Assembly (NCBI GenBank): GCA_001313365.1
Contig: BBFS01000039.1
Location: 1-40,854 of the forward strand
Origin: Paenarthrobacter nitroguajacolicus JCM 14115
Lineage (GTDB): Bacteria > Actinomycetota > Actinomycetes > Actinomycetales > Micrococcaceae
DNA: 40,854 nucleotides
Direction of reading: 5' to 3'
Shown here: positions 19,337 through 28,793 of the stretch, one piece after another
Layout: each line of letters begins with the position of its first letter
Numbering within the stretch: the first letter of the stretch is position 1
Made by a program: the position numbers and the translations under genes
Notes under the pieces: model-generated
What the model was told of the DNA's origin: nothing
Database searches by the model: none
The model's input: only the letters and a program-made list of their open reading frames with translations

Positions 19337-20293
19337 ATGGATGCCGAACAGCCAGAGAGCAGCGAACCCCAGGTCTTGTCCGGAGAGGTCACGTCCGGGC
19401 ACTCCCGTTCCTCTGTGGATCGTAGGGCGTTGGACCGTGATGCTCTGCTCCAGTCGGATTTCTTGTCGGCTACCGGCATCTCCCAGCTGAAGATTGTCGA
19501 TTCCACAGGATCCACCAACCAGGACCTCGTAAGGGCTGTGACGGTGGAACCGAAAAAGTGGGCCGACCTTTCCGTGTTGACCGCCGAACACCAGACGGCG
19601 GCGCGCGGCCGGCTGGACCGCCACTGGGAATCACCCGAGCGGTCGGCGGTGTCCGTTTCCATGGTGCTGCGCCCCCCCGTAACGGCAGAAGGAATGCCGG
19701 TCCCGACGCAGAGCTACTCCTGGCTGTCGCTCCTTGCTGCGGTTGCCCTGCGTGAGGCCCTGCAGGAAACCGCCGGAATCACCGCGGAGATCAAATGGCC
19801 CAATGACGTGCTGGTCAACGGGCGGAAGGTGGCTGGCATCCTGGCCAGATGACTCCGCTGGGCGATGGCTCCGTTCCGGCCGTCATCTTGGGTGTTGGCC
19901 TCAACGTGTCCTTGGCCGAGGAGGAACTTCCGGTTCCCACAGCGACCTCGCTTGCCCTCGAAGGGGGGGCCACGACGACGGACCGCACCGCGCTGCTGAA
20001 AAGCTACCTTTCCCGCTTTGCCAGGTTGTACCGCAGTTTCTGCAACTCCGAGGGAGATCCTGCGGCCGGTTTGGTAGGTGGCCCGTCCCTGCACAAGCGC
20101 GTCGAGTCGGCCATGGTGACGTTGGGCCGGGAAGTGCGCGCTCACTTGCCTGGGGGACCACGAACTCGTGGGCCACGCCTCGCGCTTGGACGAGCATGGC
20201 TCGTTGTTGGTGGTGGACCACGGCGGCAGGGAGCACGTAGTGACAGCCGGAGATGTGGTGCACTTGCGCGCCACAGAAAGCGGTTATGCGTAA
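19337..20293 (+). CDS. birA: Biotin-[acetyl-CoA-carboxylase] ligase
   Basis: Activates biotin with ATP and attaches it to the AMKM lysine of the AccA BCCP domain encoded at 4191-6020. The catalytic domain shows VDSTGSTNQDLVRA, then TAEHQTAARGRLDRHWESP (the biotinyl-AMP binding loop, GRGR in many relatives, here ARGRLDR), SYSWLSLLAAVALREAL and IKWPNDVLVNGRKVAGIL. The C-terminal small domain follows, with LPGDHELVGHASRLDEHGSL after correction. There is no N-terminal DNA-binding domain, so this is a monofunctional ligase. Breaks are near 19850 and 20155. The stop TAA at 20291-20293 overlaps the next gene's start by eight bases. Confidence 0.92.
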
Positions 20294-20888
20294 AGAGTTA
20301 CTTCCGGGGGAGCAGGTCATCACGATTACGCGCCAACAGGGCCGTTCGCTCTTCTTTCCGGTGCTGGCCTTCATCGTGGTACCCGCCCTGACAGGTTTTG
20401 CCTGTGCCTGGATCGTCAGGGAAAACCCCCCCCAGCGTCTGGCGCCGTTCATCACTGCCGAATGGACGCCTTGGCTAGTGGGGGGGACCGTTGTTGTGCT
20501 CGCGGGGGGGTGGTTCCTCGCCGCGTACAGCCTCAAGCGTGTGTTGCGGTGGCGGTCGATCAAGTACGTCCTGACGAGCAGGCGTGTACTTGCCAGGAAC
20601 GGAATGTTTCGGCGGAGTGATTGGCAGGTATCGCTGATGGCCGTCCGCAACGTTGGTGTCCAGCAGAGCATGCTCCAACGGGTATTGCACTCAGGGAATA
20701 TATCCTTGGATACCGGGCACTCCGGAATAGCCGTCCTGGCCGATGTTCCGAAGTGGGGGAAGTTCCGGGGATTCATTCTTGACGCGATGGACGAACTCCC
20801 GCAAGGTGAGGTTTTTGAGGGTGAAGTACTGAGGGATTTTGAAGAATTGCCATGGGAGTTGAGAGAAGGTGGAAGAGATGAGCGTTGA
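20286..20888 (+). CDS. PH domain-containing membrane protein
   Basis: Integral membrane protein with a bacterial PH (bPH_2/YdbS-like) domain; cellular role not known. Start MRKELLPGEQVITITRQQGR leads into two hydrophobic hairpin helices (LFFPVLAFIVVPALTGFACA and WLVGGTVVVLAGGWFLAAY). The PH domain follows: RSIKYVLTSRRVLARNGMF, VSLMAVRNVGVQQSMLQRVL and GNISLDTG. The C-terminus is acidic. At 200 residues it is of normal length and its frame is intact. It overlaps birA by eight bases and the cyclase gene by eleven. A PH-type membrane protein also follows birA in mycobacteria (Rv3278c), so the pairing is ancestral. Confidence 0.85.
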   Translation: MRKELLPGEQVITITRQQGRSLFFPVLAFIVVPALTGFACAWIVRENPPQRLAPFITAEWTPWLVGGTVVVLAGGWFLAAYSLKRVLRWRSIKYVLTSRRVLARNGMFRRSDWQVSLMAVRNVGVQQSMLQRVLHSGNISLDTGHSGIAVLADVPKWGKFRGFILDAMDELPQGEVFEGEVLRDFEELPWELREGGRDER

Positions 20889-22065
20889 GGATCAGCAGTC
20901 CGGCGAGGACCTGGACCAGGAGTTCGACGCCGTACCGGAACCTTCCGTCGACGAGGAGACTGAGGTCGGGCCTGCTCCGGCGTCGGTGCAAACAAGTCCG
21001 CCCACTGGTGTGATGTCCGCGGAGCGCCTGGCTATTAAAGCCCTTGAGGCGAAGCTCCTGGGCGGAGAACGCAAGCTGCGGCGTCGTGAAGTTGCTGCTG
21101 GCGCGGGCGTGTCCATCCTGTCGGCACGCAAAATCTGGCGCGCCTGGGATTCCCTAACTTTGGGGGACGAGGACGTGGCGTTTACTGAACGCGACCAAGC
21201 TGCCCTATCCAGCATCCTGGACTTGGTGCGTGCAGGGCTCCTGACAGAGGAAGCCGCGATCTCAGTTACCCGTTCCATCGGCCAAATGACGGACCGCATG
21301 GTGGTGTGGCAAATCGAAGCCTTGGTGGAGGACATGGTTTCCGAACAGGGAATCCCTGATGCCGTGGCCCGAAAACAGTTGGTCGGGCAACTCCCCGCCC
21401 TGGTGGATTCCCTCGAAGAGATCCTGGTGTACTCCTACCGCCGCCAGCTCAACGCCGGCGTTCAGCGGCTTGCCGTTCGGGCGGAAGCGGGGGGGCTGCA
21501 GGCCAGCGAGGAGGGTCGGGAGGGTGACGAAGACGATTCACCGTTGCCCTTGGCCCGTGCCGTGGGATTCGCTGACCTGGTCTCTTACACCAGCCTGTCG
21601 CGCCGCATGAACGAGAAAACGCTCGCCCAGCTGGTGCAGCGTTTTGAGAACAAATGCGCCGAGATCATTTCCGTGGGTGGCGGACGACTGGTCAAGACCG
21701 TGGGCGACGAAGTCCTCTACATCGCTGAAACCCCCCCCGCTGCCGGAGCGGAGATTTCCTTGGCATTGGCGCAGGCCTTCACTGAGGATGAGATCCTGCC
21801 ACAGTGCCGTGTATCCATGGTGTGGGGCCGCATCCTTTCCAGGCTTGGCGATATCTACGGGCCCACCGTCAACCTTGCCGCACGGCTGACCACCCTGGCG
21901 CAGCCCGGGACGGTTCTCGTAGACGCCATGACTGCGGCCGCCCTTGGACAGGATGACCGCTTCGTCCTGGTTCCCCCCCAGAAGTCGGAGAACGTCCGTG
22001 GCTTCGGTGAGATCCATCCCGTGATGCTCGCACGCGGACGCGGCAAGGGTCTGGTGCTGGACTAG
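20878..22065 (+). CDS. Class III adenylate cyclase with N-terminal regulatory domain
   Basis: Makes cAMP from ATP in the cytoplasm. An acidic leader (residues 1-35) precedes a helical regulatory domain, residues about 45-190 (AERLAIKALEAKLLGGERKL through RKQLVGQLPALVDSLEEIL), like the autoinhibitory, pH-sensing domain of mycobacterial Rv1264. The catalytic domain has the first metal Asp in VGFADLVSYTSLS, the substrate Lys and second metal Asp in GGRLVKTVGDEVLY, and GDIYGPTVNLAARLTTLAQP with the adenine-selecting Asp and transition-state Asn and Arg. All expected catalytic residues are present. ATG at 20878 overlaps the PH-domain gene and has an AGAAGG site about ten bases upstream. The frame is intact at about 395 residues. 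Confidence 0.92.
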   Translation: MSVEDQQSGEDLDQEFDAVPEPSVDEETEVGPAPASVQTSPPTGVMSAERLAIKALEAKLLGGERKLRRREVAAGAGVSILSARKIWRAWDSLTLGDEDVAFTERDQAALSSILDLVRAGLLTEEAAISVTRSIGQMTDRMVVWQIEALVEDMVSEQGIPDAVARKQLVGQLPALVDSLEEILVYSYRRQLNAGVQRLAVRAEAGGLQASEEGREGDEDDSPLPLARAVGFADLVSYTSLSRRMNEKTLAQLVQRFENKCAEIISVGGGRLVKTVGDEVLYIAETPPAAGAEISLALAQAFTEDEILPQCRVSMVWGRILSRLGDIYGPTVNLAARLTTLAQPGTVLVDAMTAAALGQDDRFVLVPPQKSENVRGFGEIHPVMLARGRGKGLVLD

Positions 22066-22094
22066 GCAGGCTGCTGACAGCCTGTCTGGGCCGC

Positions 22095-22196
22095 ACGCTC
22101 TCTCACGTCCCTCGGGCTTCAGCCGTTCGCTCTCTCACTTTCTTCAGGAAAGTAAGAGAGCGATCGGGCTTAAGGGCGGTTATATGAGAGAGCGTT
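22095..22196. repeat. Palindromic intergenic repeat (copy 2)
   Basis: Copy of the element at 6923-6995. ACGCTCTCTCACGT (about 22095) is followed by the hairpin CGCTCTCTCACTTTC (22129-22143) with its complementary arm AAAGTAAGAGAGCG ending near 22162, and then TATATGAGAGAGCGTT (about 22181-22196). The outer blocks are also mutually complementary. It lies between the cyclase stop and the first giant gene and may end the upstream operon. Confidence 0.7.
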
Positions 22197-22232
22197 GGAA
22201 AAATCTGCGGTTGCTGAGAACTGCGTCACGAC

Positions 22233-22263
22233 TTAGCAAAACGATGGATTAACCCGGTAGTCT
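22233..22263 (+). promoter_or_regulatory. Candidate promoter of the first giant surface protein gene
   Basis: TTAGCA and TAGTCT separated by 19 bases, with TAGTCT about 75-80 bases before the start codon. The nine-base string TAGTCTTAG (22258-22266) recurs upstream of the paralogous gene at 28663-28671, the reason for proposing it. The -35 box is weak. Confidence 0.35.
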
Positions 22264-22336
22264 TAGCGTTGTTTGTGTCGTATTTTGCCGTGGGGGTCGG
22301 CGGCGGCTGCCTCGGGCTGCCTAATTTGTGGGGGGA

Positions 22337-25300
22337 ATGTGGATGGCTCTGCCTGACGGGTCCGGGAACCGCCGTGCCAAGAATCGCCGGCGGAAGGCCA
22401 TCGCGGCAACCGCATTTTCCCTTGCTGCCGCAGTCCTGGTGACCGGCGCGATCCTCTACCCGGGGGGGTTCAAGACCACTGAGGTGGACCTCAATGATGG
22501 CGGCGTCTGGGTGGTCAGCAAGTCCAAGAATGCCGCCGGCCGGCTCAACTACCCTTCCAAGTCCTTGGACGGTGCGGTGACACCGGCAAGCAAGGATTTC
22601 GACATCCTCCAGCAGGCCGGTGACATCTTCATTGATGACCCTGAAGGTGCCACCATCAACCCGGTCAGCGCCGCAAATATGCGCCTGGGCGGAGACCAGA
22701 AACTGCCAGGCTCCGCGGATGTAAGTTTCGGCCACAAAGTGCTGGCAGTCACCGACCCGTCCAAAGGCAAGGTCTGGGCACTGTCGCCCGGCTCAGTGGG
22801 CGGCTTCAGCGACGAATCAGAGCCATTGTTCGAGCAATCGCCCGGAATTGTTTCGGTGGTGGGCGCAGACGACACCATCCACACTGTGATCCGGAGTCCG
22901 GCAGCGTGACCGCAACCAAAGTGGACGCCAACGGCAGGTCAGTGGATTCGCAGGTCCGCAAGGATGATGCCCTCAAGGGCGCCGGAGACCTGCAGCTCAC
23001 CGCCGTGGGTGACAAGGCCGTTGTGCTCAATGAAGTTACCGGAAACATCGTTCTCCCTGGCGGCGCAACCGTTCACCTGGATGACGCCCGGGACGCGAAG
23101 CTCCAACAAAGAGGACCCGCCGCGGATTTCGTGGCCATCGCCACCACCAACGCCCTTCTGCTTCAGCCGTTGGATGGGGGTACAGCCAAAACCGTCCGGC
23201 CCGACGGCGAAGGCATTCCCGCGGCGCCCGTGCAGCTGGGCACCTGCACTTACGGAGCATGGTCCGGTGCCAACAAGTACATTCGCGAATGCAGCAATGA
23301 GGCTGACAACCGCCGCGCCGACGTTCCCAAGGCGAGTGCGTCGCCGTCGTACGTTTTCCGCGTAAACCGCGACCTTGTGGTTCTGAACGACGTCAATTCC
23401 GGCAACGTCTGGATGGTCAACCAGAACATGCAGTTGGTCAACAACTGGGACGACGTTATCCCGCCCCAGCAGACATCGGACGACGCCGACAAGGACTCCG
23501 CGGATGAAGTCCAGCAGACGGTCCTGCCGGACCGCAGCAAACCCAACACCCCGCCTGTGGCCAAGCCGGACGCCTTTGGCGTGCGCGCCGGGAAGACGAC
23601 CCTCCTGCCGGTTTTGGACAACGACGCCGATTCCGACGGCGATGTCCTGACGGTCTCCGCTGACCAAGCCGTGAAGTCGGGGGCGTTGGCGCCTGTCTAC
23701 GGCGGGACGGGTTTTCAGATCTCCGTCCCTGCGGAGCAATCCGGGGGCCGAGACTTTCAAGTACTCCGTGACGATGGCCGTGGCGGAACCGGCGCAGCGA
23801 ACGTTGACCTCCGGATCGTGCCGTCCGGTGAGAACAACGCACCGCAGCAGAAGCCAAACAGGAACAACGCCTTGGTGGTGCAATCCGGGAAGATCGCAAA
23901 CCAGTACATCCTCAGTGACTGGATAGATCCCGACGGCGATGACATCTTCGCGGTTGCTGCCAGCAGCAGCGATCCCGCCGACCAAGTACGCATCAGGCCG
24001 GACGGGCTACTGACGTTCCAGGACTCCGGGGGGGCAGGGCCGGGCAAGAAGACCATTTCCGTGACGGTCTCGGATGGCGCATTGAGCACTGAGGGGGGGC
24101 GCATCGGTGTGGACGTTCGTGCCCCCCCTGGTGCCCTGCCGCCCATCGCCAACGCCGATCACGTGGTGGCGGTGGCAGGCCAGGACACGGTGATCGCCCC
24201 CCGCTCAAAAACGATACTGATCCGCAAGGCGGCACTCTGCGGCTGGCACAGGCCCAGCCGGATGAACAAGCCACGGCTGTCATCGGTCCGGACCAGCAGA
24301 CGTTTACCTTTAACTCCACGACTGCCGGCCCTCACTACGTCACCTATATGGTCACCAACGGCCCCCGCGAGTGCGCAGCAGCTTGTGCGCGTGGATGTAG
24401 TGTCCGGAAATAACGACGGCGCTCCCGTTGCGGTTCGCGACATCGCGCTTCTGCCCAGCGGCGGCAGCACCGTGGTGGACGTGCTGGGCAATGATTCGGA
24501 TCCGGCCGGCGGCGTGCTGGTTGTCCAGTCGGTCACTGCGGAGGACGGCCTGCCGGTTACGGTAGCGGTTCTGGACCATTCAGTGGTCAAGGTCACCGAC
24601 ATCCATGCGACCGGACAATTGTCCTTGAAGTACACGATTTCGAACGGCAAAGCGTCGGCCACGGGAGACATCTCGGTGCAGGTGGTGCCGGCGCCGAGCA
24701 AGCTGCAGGCCCCCCCGCAGGCCAAGCCCGACGAAGTATCGGTACGCGTCGGCGACGTTGTGACCATCCCGGTCCTGGAGAACGATTCGGACCCCAACGG
24801 CGGAGAGCTCACCCTTGATCCCGCACTGGCGCAACAGCCCGACGCCGCGGACGGCAGGACGTTCATCGCTGGCAATTCCCTGCGCTTCATCGCAGGCGAG
24901 GTTCCCAAGACCGTCTATGCCATTTACAAGGTCAGCAACGCCTCGGGCCAAACCGATTCGCAGCAAGTCACTATCCGTATCCGCGCCAGGGACGACGCCA
25001 CGAACACCCGCCCCCCCGAGCCGCGAAACCTGACCGCACGTGTGGTGGCGGGCATGACCGTCAAGATCCCCCGTACCGTTGGACGGCATCGATGCGACGG
25101 CGACTCGGTGCAGCTCATTGGCGTCGACAAAGCGCCCGCACTTGGCACAGCCGTAGTGCGGGATGGATACATGGAGTTCACTGCTGCCGCCAATTCTGCC
25201 GGGACTGACACGTTCAGCTATCGCGTTCGGGACCGAATCGGAGCCGAAAACACCGGCACCGTGATTGTGGGCATCGCACCGGCAGAAGCGAACAATCAGA

Positions 25301-28300
25301 AGCCGATTGCCGTGGACGATGCAATTGACGTCCGGCCAGGTCGTCGGATTGCAGTAGATGCGTTGAAAAACGACTCGGATCCCGACGGCGATCCCCTTGG
25401 CCTGGTGAATTCCTTCGAAGCCAATCCGGAACTGCAGGTTGAGGCTGCCACCGGCAAGATCCTGTTGACGGCGCCCGGCGTTGCCGGAAACGAGAGCATC
25501 AGCTACAGGATCCAGGACGACAAAAAGGCTGAAGCAAGCGCCGTTGTCAGGGTTCAAACAAGCCCGACGGCGGCCCTCCACATTCCGATTGCGGTAGACG
25601 ATCGCATCACCCTGGCTGAGACGCTGGGCAAGACCGCCGTGGACGTCCCGGTACTGAAGAATGACTCTGATCCGGACGGCGTTGCGGAAGACCTGACCAT
25701 CACGTTGCCGGATGCGAATCCGAACGCCAGGGTAGGGACCGCCGGCAACGTTGTGGTGACTCTTACTCCCCCCCAGGACCAGCTGATTCCGTACACCGTG
25801 ACGGACATGGATGGGCAGTCAGCAACAGCAGTGATGTGGATCCCCGGACAAGGCCTGCAGTATCCAACGCTTGCCAAGACCGAGCCCGTTGAGGTCATGT
25901 CCGGCAAGGAAATCACGCTATCGCTCCAGGAATACGTCCGCGTGCGGGACGGGCGCCAACCCCCCCGGCTTACGGTGGCGGACAAGATCCGTGTACAAGG
26001 AGCCGACCCCCCAACAACGTTATTTCGGGCGATGGAAATGCTCTGCGGTATGCGGCACAGACGGACTACGTTGGCCCGGGGTCCATCACCTTCGAGGTGA
26101 CTGACGGATCAGGCCCGGACGACTCGCAGGGGCTGAAGTCCACGTTGACCATCATCACCAAGGTGATCCCGGACCCCCCCAACGCGAACCACATCCCCCC
26201 CACTTTCAGCGGCGCTTCGATCGAGGCACCCAAGGGGGGAAACCACGGACTTGGAATTGGCAAACCTCGCCAAGGACGTGGACGAGCGGGATCAGGGAAA
26301 CCTCAAGTTTGAGCTCGATGGACAGCAACCCGCGGGCTTCCAAACCAAGGTGGAGGGAACCGTCCTCAAAGTCACCCCCGGACCTTTCTGCTAATCCGGG
26401 CGTGGTGGGCACCTTCCCGCTAAAGGTCACGGACGGCCGCTCTGACGCTGTTCGTGCCACGGTGACGGCCACGGTTGTCTCGTCCAACAGGCCGCGTCCT
26501 GCAGCCAACGACGACGCTGTTGAGAAAGCCAACGCCGGGCGGTCCGAGACCATCAACGTGCTGGCCAACGACTTCAACCCCTTCAATGACTCACCGCTGA
26601 CCATCGAGAGCGCCGCCGTGGAAACAGGCTCTGCGGCTGGTCAACCGACGGTCTCGGGTGATTCAGTCACAGTGACTCCTGCTGACAGCTTCAAAGGCGT
26701 CATGGTGGTGCGGTACACCGTGCTGGACAAGACCAAGGACCCATCCAGGCAGGCCGTGGGGGGGCGTGTCCGGATCACAGTCCGGGACAAGCCCGACGCT
26801 CCGTCGGCGCCCGTAGCAACCGATGTGCGTAGCCGCACCGCAGTGCTCAAGTGGGCACCGCCGTCGGACAATGGCGCAGCCATCACCAAGTACACGGTGA
26901 AGGCGGCCGGCTTTGAGCAGGCGTGTCCCACCACTACCTGCACGCTCTCGGGACTGACCAACAACGTGAAGTACGTGTTCACGGTATTCGCCACCAATGA
27001 GGTGGGAGACTCGCCTGCGTCAATCGCGTCCAATGAGATCCGCCCGGACGAGAAACCGTCGCCGCCGGACGCCCCCCCACGGTCAAAGCCGGGGGACAAG
27101 AACATGGCTATTGCGTGGACCCCCTGCGAAGACCGAGGGCTCTCCTGTGAAGCATTACAACCTGGAGATCTCGCCGCCTCCGGCCAACGGCATAGCCGTC
27201 AAGAACGAGGTCACCGGCCTGAGCTACACATGGCCCGGGCTCAGCAATGGCGTGAAGTACAAGGTTCGTGCCCAGGCCGTCAATGAGCTCGGACCGTCGG
27301 ACTGGGGCATGTACTCCCTCGAGGACAACCCCGCTGGCCTTCCGGCGGCCCCCCCGGCTGCCCCCCCACCACCGCTGTGGTGGAGTCCGTGGGAACAAGT
27401 AACCAGATCCGCGCGGATTGGGCCGAACCGGACATCAATGGTGATCCCATCAAGACGTATTACGTCACCATGAGCGGTGGAAACGGCGTGCCCCCCCAGA
27501 CCCAAACAATCCCGGGGAACGTCCGGTCAGCCACCTTTACCGCCCAGAACGCCGAAGCCGGCTACACGTTCACAGTGCAAGCTGAGAACAAGGCCGGGAA
27601 GGGCGGCGTTAGTGCCGCCTCAGCCCCTCGCCGTGCCACAGGCAAGCTCGGCACCGTTAACAACGTCACAGCGACGCCGGCAAATACCGGGGGGAGCGGG
27701 CCGGGCAGTCACCATCAACTTTGCGGTCCTTGACGACAAGCAACGAAACGGATCCACGCAGAGCGAAGTCAGCTACCGCTACCTGGCGAGTACCGGCCAG
27801 TCAGGTCCCATCACGCCCGGGCAAACGGTGGGTGGTTTCGCCAATGGGCAGGCTACCTCCATCACGGTCACGGCCGTGTCCTCCGTGGCGCCAAGTTCCA
27901 ATGCCAGCGCACCGGCAACAACCACGCCGTACGGGTCGCCTGGTACGCCTTCTGCTTCAGGTGCAAACGGCGGCCAGAACCAGACCACACTGACGCTGAA
28001 CTGGTCCTCCCCGTCAACGGGCAGCAACGACGTAGCTGTAACCAAGATCAGGATCACCGGCGGTGGAACGGATACCGGATGGATCAACGAATCCGCCTCC
28101 GGCAGCCGGGTAGTCAACACCGGTGGCTACAACCAGACCCGCACCATTGAGGTCCAGACGTTCAACTCCATAGGCCAAGGCGGAGGCGTGGCTTCCGCGA
28201 GTGCTCAGAGCGGGCCGCAGAAGACGTCGTGGGAAACCACGGTAAAGCCCGGCAGTTACAGGACGTGTACCGATACTGCTCCCTCGGGGCAGACATCGTG

Positions 28301-28528
28301 GGATCAACGTCCCTGGTCACACCTGTGGTGGGAAGGACTACGGGGCACCTTGGCATTACGAGTTCAATGGCACGTTCACGGTCGACTGCTATATCGACCG
28401 CAGCACCCCCGTACATCAACCTCGGTCCTTGGTACCACATGACGAGTGGTCCCAATGCCGGCCGGTACATTGCCAACGGCAACACCGCGCTGGGTGGCCC
28501 CGGACCACACCAGATCCCACGATGCTGA
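22337..28528 (+). CDS. Giant membrane-anchored Ig-like/cadherin-like and FN3 repeat surface protein, paralog 1
   Basis: About 2,060 residues after correction. A basic cytoplasmic tip and one membrane helix (residues about 20-43, AATAFSLAAAVLVTGAILYP) precede an exported domain of about 370 residues starting [18 protein letters not shown]. That domain contains the Cys-flanked [16 protein letters not shown]. Then come seven or eight cadherin-like (Big_9/tandem-95 type) repeats marked by [70 protein letters not shown] and LANDFNPFNDSPLT. About five FN3 domains follow from roughly 26785 (PDAPSAPVATDV..., PSPPDAPTVKAG...). The Cys-containing C-terminus ends in an SH3-like WYHMTSGPNAGRYIANG. No LPXTG or other sorting signal is seen. 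Start is ATG 22337 or 22343. More than a dozen indels, nearly all at G/C runs, break the literal frame. The exact C-terminus is uncertain within about 90 bases. Confidence 0.85.
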
Positions 28529-28793
28529 CTCAACCGATGCCGGGGGGCGCCGGGCAGTTGTCCCCCCCATCGCGCCCCGGGGGGGCAGGGAGACAGTACG
28601 CTGTCAAAGCCAATGGATAGCCCGGTCTCGGGTTTCCTTGGCCGGTCGTGGGGCGCGTGGGATAGTCTTAGGGACTGAAATTTCCGCCGCCGCACGGGGG
28701 GGTACTGCGAAATGTACGGCCGCCGGCGTCTGCCGGTTGGCTTGGAAGCCACTGGGGGGGGCGGCTGAACACAAAGGGAATTCTGGGGGGGCT
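28529..28793. other. Intergenic region between the two giant paralogs
   Basis: About 265 bases with several over-long G/C runs. No gene is supported; open frames here are continuations of broken frames. It carries a candidate promoter for paralog 2 (28638-28668). Confidence 0.5.
28638..28668 (+). promoter_or_regulatory. Candidate promoter of the second giant surface protein gene
   Basis: TTGGCC and TAGTCT are separated by 19 bases. TAGTCTTAG (28663-28671) is identical to the string upstream of paralog 1, though the rest of the two upstream regions differs. The start codon follows after about 125 bases, so a substantial leader would be transcribed. Confidence 0.4.

Noticed and set aside
22939..23985. 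Long minus-strand open frame opposite giant paralog 1
   Set aside because: Antisense shadow in high-GC DNA, without a ribosome site or protein features.
28529..28620. Continuation of giant paralog 1 to 28620
   Set aside because: An open frame exists but only after a frame change at a G/C run; the SH3-like C-terminus is already complete by about 28528, so the extension is unproven.
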